Of a stretch of 64,000 nt of DNA, positions 37,467 to 48,892 are shown one piece after another (position 1 is the stretch's first letter; each line of letters starts with the position of its first letter). The notes under the pieces were generated by a model. It made no database searches, was not told where the DNA came from, and saw only the letters and a program-made list of their open reading frames with translations. The position numbers and the translations under genes were made by a program. This DNA is from Atopsyche davidsoni (lineage: Eukaryota > Arthropoda > Insecta > Trichoptera > Hydrobiosidae), in NCBI GenBank assembly GCA_022113835.1, contig JAILWY010000027.1, positions 3,660,501-3,724,500 of the forward strand. Direction: 5' to 3'.

Positions 37467-37524
37467 CTTGCCTATCAATGTTATTGAATTGATCGTTTGA
37501 AGCAACCCTCTTGTATTGCTGCAG

Positions 37525-37726
37525 ATAAGTCCAGGGCAGTACCGGCACCAGCCCGTGGAGGAGGGGCTGCACAAGGCGGAGCTGTCCGTGTCTCTGCTGC
37601 TGCTGGGGGAGCACTACCTGGATGGACCTCCCAACCTGCGCTGCGTGGCCAGGGTCCTGGATCTCTACCGGGAGCAGGCCGAGATGCCACTCCGAGAGAG
37701 CGACGGCCCTCCGAGGATCGGAAGGG
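37525..37726 (+). CDS. beat: Beat family protein, exon 4 (C-terminal half of Ig2 and start of linker)
   Basis: The acceptor is ttgctgcag|ataagt and the donor is ggaaggg|gtgag. It gives 67 full codons plus one base of the next. The peptide begins ISPGQYRHQPVEEG and includes KAELSVSLLLLGEHYLDGPP and the second Ig2 cysteine in NLRCVARV. It ends in a charged stretch (RESDGPPRIGR) that looks like the start of a linker toward the C-terminus. The first 23 bases of this exon, plus 58 bases of the preceding intron, are duplicated at 37261-37341. A mariner remnant begins 81 bp downstream of the donor. Confidence 0.9.
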
Positions 37727-37807
37727 GTGAGAAATATTATATTCGACCATTTATTATTACTATAATATTTAATGCTGTCTTGTATATGCTCCTCTTTTAA
37801 TTTTATA

Positions 37808-38670
37808 TACGGTGTGTGCATTATTTTTTTCGGATTTTCTAAGAGATGGCGTTACTAATATTGAATCGCATCAGGCTATACTTTAACATTTCACTGTGAA
37901 GCGTCATTATTGCGCTTTTGTTTTCAGTATATGTCATATCGCTGAAGTGTATACAACATTTTTTTTGAGCTCTTAACATGTCATGTTTTGTACTAACAAA
38001 ACGCAATTTGCGGGAAGCTTTACTATTCTGTTACAATTGGAAGAAAAAACCAGCTGATAGTCACCGATTGCTGTGTGAAGTTTATGGTGAACATGTTCCA
38101 TCGCAAAAAACGTGTGAGAACTGATTTCGACGTTTTAACAATGGTGATTTCGCTGTGGATGACAAAGAACGTTCAGGCCAACCAAAAAAAATCTAAGATG
38201 AAGAATTAGAAGCATTGCTCGATAAAGACTCGTGTCAAACGCAATCAGATCTCGCAGAATCATTGGGAGTTGATTGAGCAACAATTTCAAGACACTTAAA
38301 AGCATTGGGAATGATTCAGGCAGGCAGAAAAACGGCTAGAATATGCGACCAGGCATGTGTTTGTAAGTTTCCATCATGACAATGCTCGGCCACATGTTGT
38401 TAAATCGGTTAAAACCTATTTGGAAAACAGTGGATGGGAAGTTCTGCCTCACCCGCCTTATAGCCCAGACCTTGCCCCTTCGAATGCCCTTTCTGGAATA
38501 CGCTTCACTTCTGAACAGGGTATCAAAAATTGGCTTGATTCTTTCCTGGCTTCATAAGACGAACAGTTCTTTTGGGATGGAATACATAATTTGTCCGAAA
38601 GATGGGAAAAAAGTAGTGGCTAGAGCTCCAATTTCACGAAAAATTCCTTAAAATTAATGCATACTACCAA
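37808..38670 (+). mobile_element. Mariner (Tc1/mariner) transposon, internally deleted
   Basis: Degraded terminal inverted repeats (tacggtgtgtgcattattt at the left; aaattaatgcatactaccaa at the right) are bounded by TA dinucleotides at 37806-37807 and 38671-38672. The element is 863 bp against about 1.3 kb for intact mariners. The transposase is broken (next entry). It lies 81 bp after Beat exon 4. Confidence 0.85.
37978..38552 (+). pseudogene. Mariner transposase relic
   Basis: From ATG at 37978 the N-terminal DNA-binding part is recognisable ([58 protein letters not shown]) but has three in-frame stops. A deletion of several hundred bases then removes the centre, including the first catalytic Asp. 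The frame resumes with [19 protein letters not shown] (second catalytic Asp region) and [16 protein letters not shown]. The expected third catalytic Asp after PS is replaced by Asn and the frame is lost. It cannot encode active transposase. Confidence 0.88.
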
Positions 38671-38894
38671 TATTAATGTATATAAGAGTAAAATAGCTAA
38701 TATGAGTAAAAGCTTATATTTAATGAGTATAATAACCTTAAGAGTTTATCTCTCACTGAAGCGTTCTATGAAAAAAGATTGCCATTTTCGTAATTGTATT
38801 GCCAATTACCTCCGTCTCTTTTCATTTGGTCTCATTTCCTCCGGAGCTGTTTGCTAGTTTGATCGATATTCTTTTGTTCCTCATTCGTTTGTTT

Positions 38895-38950
38895 TTTTTT
38901 TTCGCAGTGACGTCACGGGCGGAAGCGCTGAGGCCGCTAGATGCCAGTTG
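38895..38950. promoter_or_regulatory. CRE plus ETS-like motif patch
   Basis: A pyrimidine run ending in cgcagtgacgtcacgggcgg is followed by aagcgctgaggccgctag. It holds a perfect TGACGTCA and a GGCGGAAG motif in the same order as at 51.87 kb. Confidence 0.25.
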
Positions 38951-41900
38951 TTTAGTTGTATCCTCAATATTATTTTCCATTATAATAATCCAAATAAAGC
39001 AGTGCTTGGTTACCAAATAAAAAAAAAAAACTTACAGTGTAAAATGAAGTTATAAGAAATGAATTTTATATATGTGATTTAGATTTAAGAATGAATGTGA
39101 TATACTAAACTGAGTGTTAATTACCGTAAATAAAAAAAAATGCTGTTAAGAACTTACACTGTGTTATCTAATTTTAAACCTAGTGTCATTTATGTTGATT
39201 TAATGTTATACACAGGAATAATCTAGAAGGAAAAAATAACAACGATAATAATATTTTGTGTATTATATTTATATATTTGATTTTTATACAAATAACATTA
39301 TTACATAAATGAGATTATAATCTGGTGGTGTTTAAGAAATAGTACGAATATTTAAAAAAAATACATGTGTTTTAAAGAGTGTTGAATGTCTATACATAAT
39401 AAATAATTTATGGATGTTAAAAAATAATGTAGTTCAAATACACTTTTAATACAAAATGGATTGAGTTAAGAATTGAGAATTCCCTAAATATTTTTTTCAT
39501 AGACTTCTTATGTATTTCATAAATTAGAATAAGAAAAGTCACTGAATTAATAAAGTGTAAAAAAAAAGTAATAATTTTTTGAAAAATACCTTTCAGTCGA
39601 GTCTTTAAATTTGATTGGTTGGATCAGTTTCATTATCGGTATTTTTAATTGGACTGCCAGAAGTACTCTCGAACGCTGGAGAGAAATTTTAAAGATGTCT
39701 TTAGTCAATCAGCAAGATATCGTTCGTGTCTTAAAATAACTTGTGAATTTAAAAAAATAATTAAAGCGATGGTACTTCTAACATTTGTTTACAATCACTT
39801 CATATTTAATATATATGAAAATAATTATTTACTTTATTTTATATGTAAACAACTGAAAAACTAATTAATCAGACAAATACATAAACTTAACTAGAAAAGC
39901 TGTTGGAAGGATTTTTGCATTACTCAATGGCAATATCTAATTTATAGTAACATGACAAACATGCTTTATTAATTTTTAATGTTTTTTTTTATTTTTTCAT
40001 AGCAAACTTCACTTCCAAGAATTAACAAAGGTTAATTATTCACTCTGAAATTAGTAAATGTAGCACAGAGATTAACGACACACCTTTCACAAAGCCTATA
40101 TTCATAATCTCAAAAAGCCCAGGTGAGTAAAAAAAAGATAATTGAAGGGCTCTTTCTGCGGAATCTACCTACGTTTTCAGAAGAGGCTTTATATTTTTCA
40201 TTTTATACGCCGGTTTAATTAAAAAACTAACAGCTTTTTACCTCTTTCCTGGATGAAAAAAAACAAAGGACCGAATTCTCCTTCCCACGCAACAGGTCAA
40301 TTAAAATTTGTAGGTTTCACGCAAAAAAGAGCAAAAAGACATCTGATGGCTGAATGGGAATTTCGCAAAGCTTCCACAAAGCAAAAGAATATTCCGCCTG
40401 GAAATAGTGAAAAATTTGCATGTCATCGCTAAAAATGGACTTCCATCATTATTTGAATGATACGTTTTGCCTTTGAGGCTGTGCTGGTACGAATGTCTCA
40501 CAGAAATTTGTTATTAAAACTTTTGATATTTTATAATTAAAACTAGCATTGACTTAATTAAAACAGTGTAATAATACTTAAAAAACGTATTTTATTTTTA
40601 CTATGAGTACGGGTCTTTCGAGTCCGCACAGAGAGTTGCCTTTTTCGTAACTTTCAGAAAAGAAAGCTCTGATTAATGACTCGAAACACGTGTTCCCATG
40701 CAGCCTTTCTGTAGCCATCTGAAGTTTATTTTAACCATAAGTATTTCAAGCATATGAAAAAGTAAAATATCCAAAATTTTCATTCCATTTTATCCAAAAA
40801 TAAGTTTGCATTCGTTTTGTTACAAATACGTGCAAAAAGAACTTGAAACATCAATTGCCATATTTTTTGCGAGTAATAAATCCTTTTTGTGAATATTTAG
40901 GAAATGTATTCAAATATAATATAACTATAGTTTAAATTTCATTTGATTGATTCTCCGGGGACATGCAAATAACATTTATTATAAATATCCAAAAAATATT
41001 GATTTTCTGTTATAAGTTTTTTTTAAACTTGTATAATGTTTTGTTGTCACACTGAGTGGGTTATTTTTTTTATATTTCAAGATAATCTATGAATTTAAAT
41101 AATAAATTATAAGTCAAATAAAAAAAACTGTTATATTAAATATCTACTATTTGAATTAGTTAGTACTGGCCAGAATTCGATAAATCTGCGTTAGTAAGAA
41201 GTGTACTTCAAGGATATAATATATTATGGGAGAACATTATAAAAGCTATTTAGACCGGAAAATATAGTAAAGGCTATGTCGGGTGCTATAACAGCTGGAC
41301 AGCGTGACTGCTTCTTGTCTACACAAGACCTTGACACGAGAACAAAGACAATTCATCACAGACGTACACGTGTATACTGAGTGACTTCATATGCCTAATA
41401 TATTTTAAGCACTATGAAAACCAGATCAATAGCAAATATCACAACTGATGGTAATGTAGCAGAAAACTTAAATATTAGCACGAGATAAGTCAAATATTTT
41501 ATCCAGATTTTGACTAGAAGAATGAAAAAAAAACTGGTAACATTTATAAGTAATAAAAAGAAAGAAAATTCGCTTGCTTTGACCACATCAGTAGTTTTTG
41601 AAACGAGTTTTAAATGCATTATTCTCAAACTAATTCCTAATATCCATATATTTAAAGTGCATAAAAGCGATATTTTTTTAAAATTATTGATTGAACATAT
41701 CAGTTAATCACCCTGTATGTAAACTTCTATTGTATTTTCAGGAGCAGGGTCTGTCTATAAAAGGCAATTTGGCATTCTGCGAAGGGAAAGATAAACGTTT
41801 TGATAGTTGGATTAACGAAGTACCCTCTTACTTATTAATGTTGTGTAAAGTTACACCGAGTGTACACTTCAGCTTCTGATTGCCCTTACCATTGTTCGCA

Positions 41901-42487
41901 GTTCACTATGAATCCCAATTTGTGCTCTTCAATTCTAATTGTTTCGTAATAAAACACTAGTGCATTAATAAAATATTTGATCTTGCAATCTTTCATCCAT
42001 TACGTACTTCAATAACGAATCCAGGTTTTAAAATCTTCACATGTATTATTGCGATATGTGTGCATATTGCAAAGATCATATCAGTGTGTAGAATTTTGAT
42101 ACGTTTTCTGTTTATTAGTTTTCTTTCTTTGATAAAAATAACATAAAAGAATTAGGTTTCAACGAAAATCAAACGATTTTCCAAGTAAAGTGTACCCCCT
42201 ATTTCTCACCGGCGTTTACAAACTGCACTTTGAATATTCTCGCAAATGCATATTCTCGATTAAATTTCCAAAGGTAAGAAAAATCACTCGGGGTGGGTAG
42301 CGATTTTCTTGGCGGCGAGTGTTACAAAGAGCTTCCCTTACGTTGGATATTGCCTTACTTTCCAGAGGGTGGAATTCTAGGGGCTGAGAGTCTGCAGCGG
42401 ATGATGGGTTGCTGCATTATGAAGTGTGATTGTGCGATTTATTGGAAAATGTTCCATTTACTTTTTTTATCAAGTATAAATTTAATT
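38951..42487. other. AT-rich non-coding DNA downstream of the mariner
   Basis: No recognisable exon, RNA gene or repeat. Short frames are not supported by composition or similarity. Confidence 0.5.
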
Positions 42488-42617
42488 TAATATGATTGAG
42501 TACATTTTTTCACACACTGAAATGATTATAGAAACTCTATAAAAAATATTTTTCTGAGAATTTCTATAATATTTTCAATGTGTGAAAAAATGTACTAAAT
42601 CATATTAATACAATAAA
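42488..42617. repeat. Short foldback element (family E, minimal copy)
   Basis: The sequence aatatgattgagtacatttt plus ttcacacactgaaatgatta is inverted by attttcaatgtgtgaaaaaa plus tgtactaaatcatatt. The arms are about 55 bp and the centre is short. Same ends as the tRNA-bearing foldbacks at 47.1 and 48.9 kb, but without the tRNA-like part. Confidence 0.8.
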
Positions 42618-45600
42618 ACCTGTATAGGTAAAATCGCACTTACTGTGAATTAATTTATTTCACACTTAAATTTTCTCTTATACCTGTAAATATCATTTAT
42701 TCAATAATTTTATTCATAATCTTAAATATAATTAGTAATTATCTTTAATATGTTTTTATTTGGCATATGCGAAAAATACCTTATTTTTTGATATTAAAGT
42801 TTTGAGTTTGAAAATATATTTTGCATGAGTATCTTAGCTTACAGATGTAAAAAAATATATGTGTTTCAACAATAATAGGAACATATTTTTTATACTGGTT
42901 CAATATAATTTTTTATAGCTCCAAGCTGCCAGTGAATATCCATACGTTTCGTTTGAGAAGCCAAAGTATTTACTTCCAACTGTTATAGAATATAATAAAA
43001 ACAACAAAATCAATATGTTTTCCATTTTGTCTTCCTTTTCGATAAAGTTTCTTTGGCGCCATACAGTTCCTATTGCCTTCAGCTCCTCTGTTGCTTTTCT
43101 GCTTTGTATTTATAGATTTTCGATTATCATATACAAAAATTTAGGTCGTTGTGGTGTTGAATGTTTTGTCTTCAATACAAATTTCACGGAAGCAAGGCAA
43201 AAAAAAAAAGATTTGTGCCCCAAATTTAAATCTTTTCCTTGAATTTATATTGTTAACATTAAACATTAATGTACTGAAAATAGTGAACAATGCGATGTTT
43301 TATTCATTTCTACCCGTTCTTTCCGGCGTGGTTTTTTATTCAAGTATTCTAGCCGACCGAAAAACATGAATTCTAAATAATCTTCTTATCGTTTAGAAAA
43401 TTGCGTGAATTCAATTCGATTTTTAACAAAACCACATACAATATACCTCGTGTAATTAGTGCTTCGAGAATTGCTTAGGAAACGTTGGATATATTAATTG
43501 TTCTCGTAATAATGGATTCGGAATAAATTTAACCTCAGCGTTATTTTTAGGCGATATATATATAAACGATAACACCAACATTAATAAATTTGATTAATTG
43601 AAAAGTTGTGTCATTTTTATACTCTTTTGTAAAGGAGCTTTTGATTCAGGACAATTGTTAAGCACATAACCAGTAATTTGTAAATAATCTGACAAAACCT
43701 TTTTTTTGATGAACGCATGTATTTTTTTGTTCAACGTTTTATGGTTTTATTACAAAAAGTAGATATTTCTTTGTTTTTATGAATTGTGTTTTTGAGTAAC
43801 AAAATAGTGGCAAAAAGGTTTTTTTAAAGATATATAAGTGTGACAGAATTATCACAACATGATACTATACTTTACATGTTCTAGTTGTATTGATTTTATT
43901 ACCAAAATATATTTGAATATATATATATTATAAACTACACGCGAAAGAATTCTTGTAGTAATTCAGAGTCTCCTTGAACGTTCTCAATAAAAATTATACA
44001 AAAATATAGTTCATAGCTTTATGTTTAAACGACTAAGAGTAGAAGTAGAGCTTTTTATAATTTTTAAATAAAATATGCGGTAAATTTATTATGATAGCCA
44101 TTAATTAGTGAAATAAACACTGGAATTAAATACTTAAGTTAGTAAATATTAGATGTCACTAGAAGCCGGTTCCCAGAATAATTAACAGAATATGGCTTTC
44201 GTGCTTAATTCTCTAGTTTGCAAGTTGAGTAAAACTTTAAAAGAATACTGTTTTTATTTTTTGTAGTGAAATAATATGAATGGTATTAAATAGACTAAGT
44301 TTGTAAAAAAATACTTATTTTGAAAAAATAAGTTATACATTTATATGGCATTTATACAAACAAACATTTCAATATAATAAACAATCACTTTTAGCATCTA
44401 AATATTTTATTATAATACAGATTAATTATGAATCAAAAGTAGGTTATAGACGTTGTAAAATAAACTAATCGATTCGCTATCGTTAATTTTACCTATTGGT
44501 CGCATAAATAATGTAAAACATCGATCAACAGAAAATTTTGCTTTTTTTATGCATAAAAAAACTGCTGTATTTTATCATTCAATAATTTCATATTAAATAC
44601 TTGACCTGGTCTATATAAAGTACATTTATATTCACATTTAATTTTAAAATAAGCTTTGTAGAAATGCAAAAAAAAAAATTAATATATTACTTCTCTAATT
44701 AGTAAAGTTAAAATATTCAACCTTATTTAAAAATGTTTTTTTAAATATTTTTTATTATTCGCTGATTAAATAATGCAATAAGCTTTAAATACAACACTTG
44801 TTAATGATTGCATAAAAATATTTTGAGAGACATAGACAGGTGTATAGTTGAAATTCCTGAAAACTGATACAGTCGAATGGGATCCGCAATTAAAATGACG
44901 TCACTACTGGAGTCACTCTTCAGAAATATAATTGTATATAACTCATGGATAATATTACAATATTTAAAAGAATTATCTGTTAAACACAAAATAAAGAAAA
45001 TATTTTCATAAAAACCTAAATAAAATCTCGAAGTAAAATAATTGAAGTAGAATGCTACAGCCTTGCGGTATTTTAATAAAATATTCATAGTATTCCGCGG
45101 TACGTTTTTATTTTGAACACAATACGAAAAAGAATGAATTTCTTTGAAATCCACGATACAATCCGAGACTAGAGTATAAGGTATATTTTACATAATATCT
45201 TAAGCAAAAGAACCATTGTACACAATAAATAAATACACACATTTACGTTAGAAATCTGGAATGATCTCGATACGATGAGTCGGTGTGTAAAAAAAATTGG
45301 CCTCTGTCCCGGGAGGCTGGCTTTGTAGGGCGGAAAGATGCGTCGGTTTAGCATTTCCCGGGGCTGATTTATTGCGACAATATTTTTCCTTCTTCACTTC
45401 CTTGTCGGCAGTTCAGGGAAGGTGCATTTTCTATATACTCCATTCCTCCGGACCCCATCAGGATGTAATAAAGAAACAAGAATATATGAATATAAATACC
45501 AGACCGATTACCAAACCAAATGACCTGAAAATGGTTAAGCAGAGCGCTGTAAATACTGAAAGTATGTAAATGTGTAAATGTGCACAAACTGCCGTAGTTT

Positions 45601-47146
45601 TTATTTTTTTTTTGCTCTCACCCCCTGTGCCGTGAAGCTGAAATAAATTACGTGAAATTGTGTCGTAGTGAAAATGAGTTTTTTTTTTGTATAAATACTG
45701 TGTGGGATAATTCATTTTTTGAATTTATTTCTTATGAATAATGCAATGCATTAAATCAATGTGCTGCAGTTAACCTATTTAATTGAGCATTAATTCAGCT
45801 GAAAACCGTATGTGTTTCAGTGGCTTCCGGTTCAAATCTTAGTATAATACTAAGTTGTTATGTAAAATACAGTTTAATGATAATAAAATAAAATACTTTT
45901 CAAGGTGTAGGTTTTTTTTTTTCTCTATTTACAATACGCTACATGATGAAGATGTGTCAATCTGAAGGCTGCTGTTATTCTTGTCTCTTGTTTCTTCTAT
46001 CTCTATGCTTCCTTCACTTACAATGATAATTGGTTTTAAGTTCTTTATTATCAGATTTTGTTCTGAAATATTCCGCTTGTAAAAAGATTAAAATAAAATA
46101 TTTAGGCAACAATTCGATTCAAATTTTAATACACGCTAAGAGCATTTCCAATAAACATTTTTAGATGCTCGATATAATGAGCTCCGATTTGAGCTTACAT
46201 TTTAAGTCCGACAGTATTACTGTTGCAAATACACAATTTCTGTGTTAATTTATAATTGATTGATCCATTCATCAAAAAATGATTTAAATGGCTGTAAGAA
46301 ACAATGACGTAACGCCAAGTTAAAAAAAAAACATTTTGATTATCGTTATAGATTTTTTATTTATACAGCATGCCTATTTGCAAAGTCTCCGAACTAAACA
46401 AAGCATTTGAACATCTCAATCCGAATGCTTCCCGTAAATTCAGATAGCAAAGTTTTTCATTACATTTGGCTAGTGACTTGTCACTTGTCACTGTCACTTG
46501 CCCAGCGATTTGTCGGGCGTCACTCGCCTAACGGTTCGTTAACTACGTAGTCGTTACGGGGCTGTAACGGATCGTAGCTGGTAGGTATGTTTTGTCTACG
46601 ATTGCCGTAGACATTTTTTTTTCAGACAGAATAAAACTATTGGAAACCTGCAATTGAAAAATGGTACCACTGGAAAACGTCAAGGCTTAGATTTCGTTAA
46701 ATTGAGTACCTATATATATAAAATCATAAATATTATTCAGTTTCAAAAATGTGTCATCCTTAGTAATGATGAACTCATATCTCAAAATGAAGAATTTTCT
46801 TGGTATTTTACTTAAGAAAGTTCATCAATTCATAAACAGTACCTTCAGAAATTTATTGCATCGTTCATCCCCTATCTTGAGACAGTAATCGCTTTCCTGA
46901 ACCGTCTTTACCCTCTCCGTCAATATCTGCACAAAATATTAGCCCCTTTCATGAGCTGCAGCGGGTTTCGTAAAATTTTCTAACATTGACGTATTATGCT
47001 CAACTTATACAATATTGCTTTTATTTCGTATCGCGAGAACGATCTTTACCAGAGAAAATGAGTGCGATTTGTTAGATACTTGCATTTTATATAGATTCAT
47101 TGTTGTATGAAATTCGCTTAATAATATATATAATACTTAGTATATA
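42618..47146. other. AT-rich non-coding DNA
   Basis: No gene recognised. At 46469-46500 there is a small internal repeat (cttgtcacttgtcactgtca), followed by a GC-richer stretch to about 46620 with aactacgtagtcgttac. Confidence 0.5.
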
Positions 47147-47226
47147 TATTACTTACTAATAAAATTAGGCATATTTTTTTCACATATTGAAAATGATTCA
47201 AAGAAACTCTCAAAAAAATATAATCA

Positions 47227-47300
47227 TGACTTGTATAGGATTTGAACTAACATCTCCAAGCTTACATGACCGGTGTACTGACCCTTGTACTAAGAAGTCA
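47227..47300 (-). repeat. tRNA-like sequence (SINE-type head), left arm
   Basis: On the minus strand it has an A-box-like tagtacaaggg and a B-box-like agttcaaatcc, and is closed by complementary acceptor-type ends (GACTT with AAGTC). 74 nt long. The anticodon arm does not fold properly, so this is tRNA-derived rather than a working tRNA. Confidence 0.6.
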
Positions 47301-47570
47301 TCTCTGTAAATCGAGAATTTTTAACAATCATAATCTGTAAAGGTAATTAAAACGCACTTGATTGACGTTCAATCCACAAAATAGACATATATATATATAA
47401 TGGTGCGCGTCTTGGCTTAACTAATAGATTTTAAAAATAATATCCAGATGGGATTAAAATCGCTTCACTTGTTACTTTGGTTTAAAAAGACCAGTGCTTG
47501 CAAATCACCAAATATTGATTGGCCTGGGCACATTGGTTCATGTGTTGATTATGATTGTTAAATACAGAGT

Positions 47571-47644
47571 TGACTCGTTAGTACAAGGGTCAGTACACCG
47601 GTCATCTAAGCTCGGAGATGTAGTTTCAAATCCTACATAAGTCA
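47571..47644 (+). repeat. tRNA-like sequence (SINE-type head), right arm
   Basis: Has tagtacaagggtcagtac (A-box region) and tagtttcaaatcctac (B-box region), with GACT...AGTC ends. Nearly the inverse of 47227-47300, with scattered substitutions. Confidence 0.6.
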
Positions 47645-47734
47645 CGATTATATTTTTCTGAGAGTTTCTTTAAATCATTTTCAATGTTCGAAAAAATATG
47701 CATAATCATATTAGTAAGTAATATAAGCCTGAAA

Positions 47735-48097
47735 AAGTAATTAAAACGCATTTGATTGACGTTCAATCCACAAAATAGACATATTTATATATATAATGGT
47801 GCGCGTTTTGGCTAACCAAATCAATATCAATATCCAGATGGGATTAAAATCACTTCACTTGTTACTTTGGTTTAAAAAGACCAGTGCTTGCAAATCACTA
47901 AATATTGATTGCCCTCGGCACATTGGTTCACGTGTAGGTTTTGATTGTTAAAAATTCTCGATTAACATAGGTGACTTGTTAGTACAAGGGTCAGTACGTT
48001 TTAATCCTACACAAGTCACGATTATATTTTTCTGAGAGTTTTTTTAAATCATTTTCAATGTGTGAAAAAATATGCCTAATCATATTAGTAAAGGTAA
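47735..48097 (+). repeat. Family E half-copy with a shortened tRNA-like part
   Basis: Repeats the central unit and right arm of the preceding element (gattgacgttcaatccac, ccagtgcttgcaaatcac, attatatttttctgagag, gtgaaaaaatatgcctaat). The tRNA-like segment at 47972-48019 keeps the GACTTGT/ACAAGTC ends and the A-box part but has lost about 27 nt, including the anticodon region. Confidence 0.8.
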
Positions 48098-48189
48098 TTA
48101 AAACATATTAATATACTTGTACATATAAGCTTACATAAGATAAGTGGTGATTATGAAAGGCGCATTTCGTAGGTAAGGATAATAAATCG

Positions 48190-48480
48190 TGTTTTGCGTA
48201 GTGCAAATTCCCACGGTCCCAAAGCTGGAAAAAAGGGTTAATTGCGTACACTTGTTGTCCCCGTGTCCGGGTTTCGCGTCCCCCTGTGTTGCCATTTGGC
48301 ATCTTACCCTACCGGAGGCAGTGTCCACATTTGTTCAGCGCTGCCGCAAATCGGTGTGGCTCACCCCATCCCCCGACCTGCCCTCACCCCCGACCCCTCA
48401 ACCCCCGCGGGACGGCCGCTGACCAGCCTTCGCGGAGGCTTTGGGAATCTTGCGGGGAGTGTGAATAAGTTAGTGAATTC
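48190..48480. other. GC-rich island between family E elements
   Basis: A C-rich segment (ccccatcccccgacctgccc, ctcacccccgacccc) with several overlapping open frames, flanked by AT-rich repeats. Its 3' part is the weak terminal-exon candidate at 48339-48508. No similarity is recognised. Confidence 0.4.
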
Positions 48481-48508
48481 GCAGCTGCTGTGTTGGATGT
48501 TGTTTTGA
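48339..48508 (+). CDS. Possible 3'-terminal exon of the Beat gene (weak candidate)
   Basis: This lies in an unusually GC-rich island (about 48190-48480). The sequence ttgttcag provides an acceptor; the first two bases complete the Gxx codon left open by exon 4, and the frame is then open for about 56 codons to TGA at 48506. AATAAA follows at about 48535. The peptide is proline-rich, then ends with a short hydrophobic tail (LLCWMLF). Other frames across the island are open too, and there is no homology I recognise. Support is therefore limited to composition, phase and a nearby polyadenylation signal. It could equally be an unrelated GC-rich repeat or a regulatory island. Confidence 0.22.
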
Positions 48509-48699
48509 CGGATTGTTTTATTGTTTGTTCCGCAAATAAAGGGTTTAGCATGTAATTGTTGGTGTGTCAGATTTATATATGAAATTATATTGTGTTTGGT
48601 AAATATCGATATCGTAATAAAAAAAATGTTTTTTTTACGTAAAAATATTTTATTATATTATCAACAGGCGAATCTGTTGAAATACATAATTTAATTGAT

Positions 48700-48882
48700 A
48701 ATGATTAAAAAAAATCAATATTTTTGACAGAGAGTACTTGGTGGAATTCCATTGAAATATTTTTGAATAAAATTGTTTATAATGCTCTCTATCCTCTGTT
48801 TGATAATGCCAACTTTAAAGCTTGGCGAAACCGGTCACTAATAAAAACAAAAAGTGGAAAATCACTCAAGTATTTTATTCAA
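48700..48882 (+). repeat. Family A (Penelope-like) terminus with hammerhead-like motif
   Basis: The segment begins with the border sequence gagagtacttggtggaattc. It then has ctgtttgataatgccaact, a stem II in which GCCAA pairs with TTGGC, cgaaaccggtcac, and gtggaaaatcactcaag at the end. Both family A borders are present with little between them, so this is a short deleted or solo copy. Confidence 0.7.
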
Positions 48883-48892
48883 AAATATGATA

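Larger units (their letters stand above)
18411..37726 (+). other. beat: Beaten-path (Beat) family gene, partial: four internal exons
   Basis: Gene-level entry joining 18411-18619, 25068-25203, 35410-35543 and 37525-37726. The 681 coding bases keep one open frame: exon 1 opens with the last two bases of a split codon and ends on a codon boundary; exon 2 ends one base into a codon that exon 3 completes as Ala; exon 3 ends on a boundary; exon 4 ends one base into a codon. The product has an Ig1 fold over exons 1-2 and an Ig2 fold over exons 3-4. Beat proteins are secreted or membrane-anchored neuronal Ig proteins that in Drosophila bind Sidestep-family partners during axon guidance and synaptic matching; that role is known for the family and only inferred here. 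The family is recognised from VKWYRG, EFYRYSP, SNASQV, CEVSADAPSF, PGDILRANCT and ANLTFFIN. Missing are the signal-peptide exon and a certain 3' end. Exons are GC-rich and rich in CTG codons, in sharp contrast with the introns. The Beat paralogue class cannot be assigned from memory. Confidence 0.9.
47147..47723. mobile_element. Palindromic element with a tRNA-like sequence in each arm (family E)
   Basis: Outer ends tattacttactaataa and ttagtaagtaatata are inverted. Inward, each arm has an attttcaat...gtgaaaaaatatg-type block, a 74-nt tRNA-like sequence and gattgttaaa. The centre carries a unit (gattgacgttcaatcc, atatataatggtgcgcg, cacttgttactttgg, ccagtgcttgcaaatcac) that is repeated in the next copy. 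No protein is encoded. Confidence 0.8.

Noticed and set aside
37246..37821. 191-codon minus-strand open frame, the longest in the window
   Set aside because: It is antisense to Beat exon 4 and runs through the duplicated border and the inserted element; the true coding strand is the plus strand.
42293..42490. 65-codon plus-strand frame at 42.3 kb
   Set aside because: It begins at a non-ATG codon, shows no domain and ends in AT-rich sequence next to a foldback; no support.
45297..45470. Possible exon after gtcggcag at 45.4 kb
   Set aside because: Acceptor-like and donor-like motifs are present, but the frame is short, unrecognised and not continuous with Beat exon 4 in any convincing way.
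47227..47300. Functional tRNA gene
   Set aside because: The anticodon arm does not fold and the copies lie in inverted repeat arms; better explained as tRNA-derived repeat sequence.
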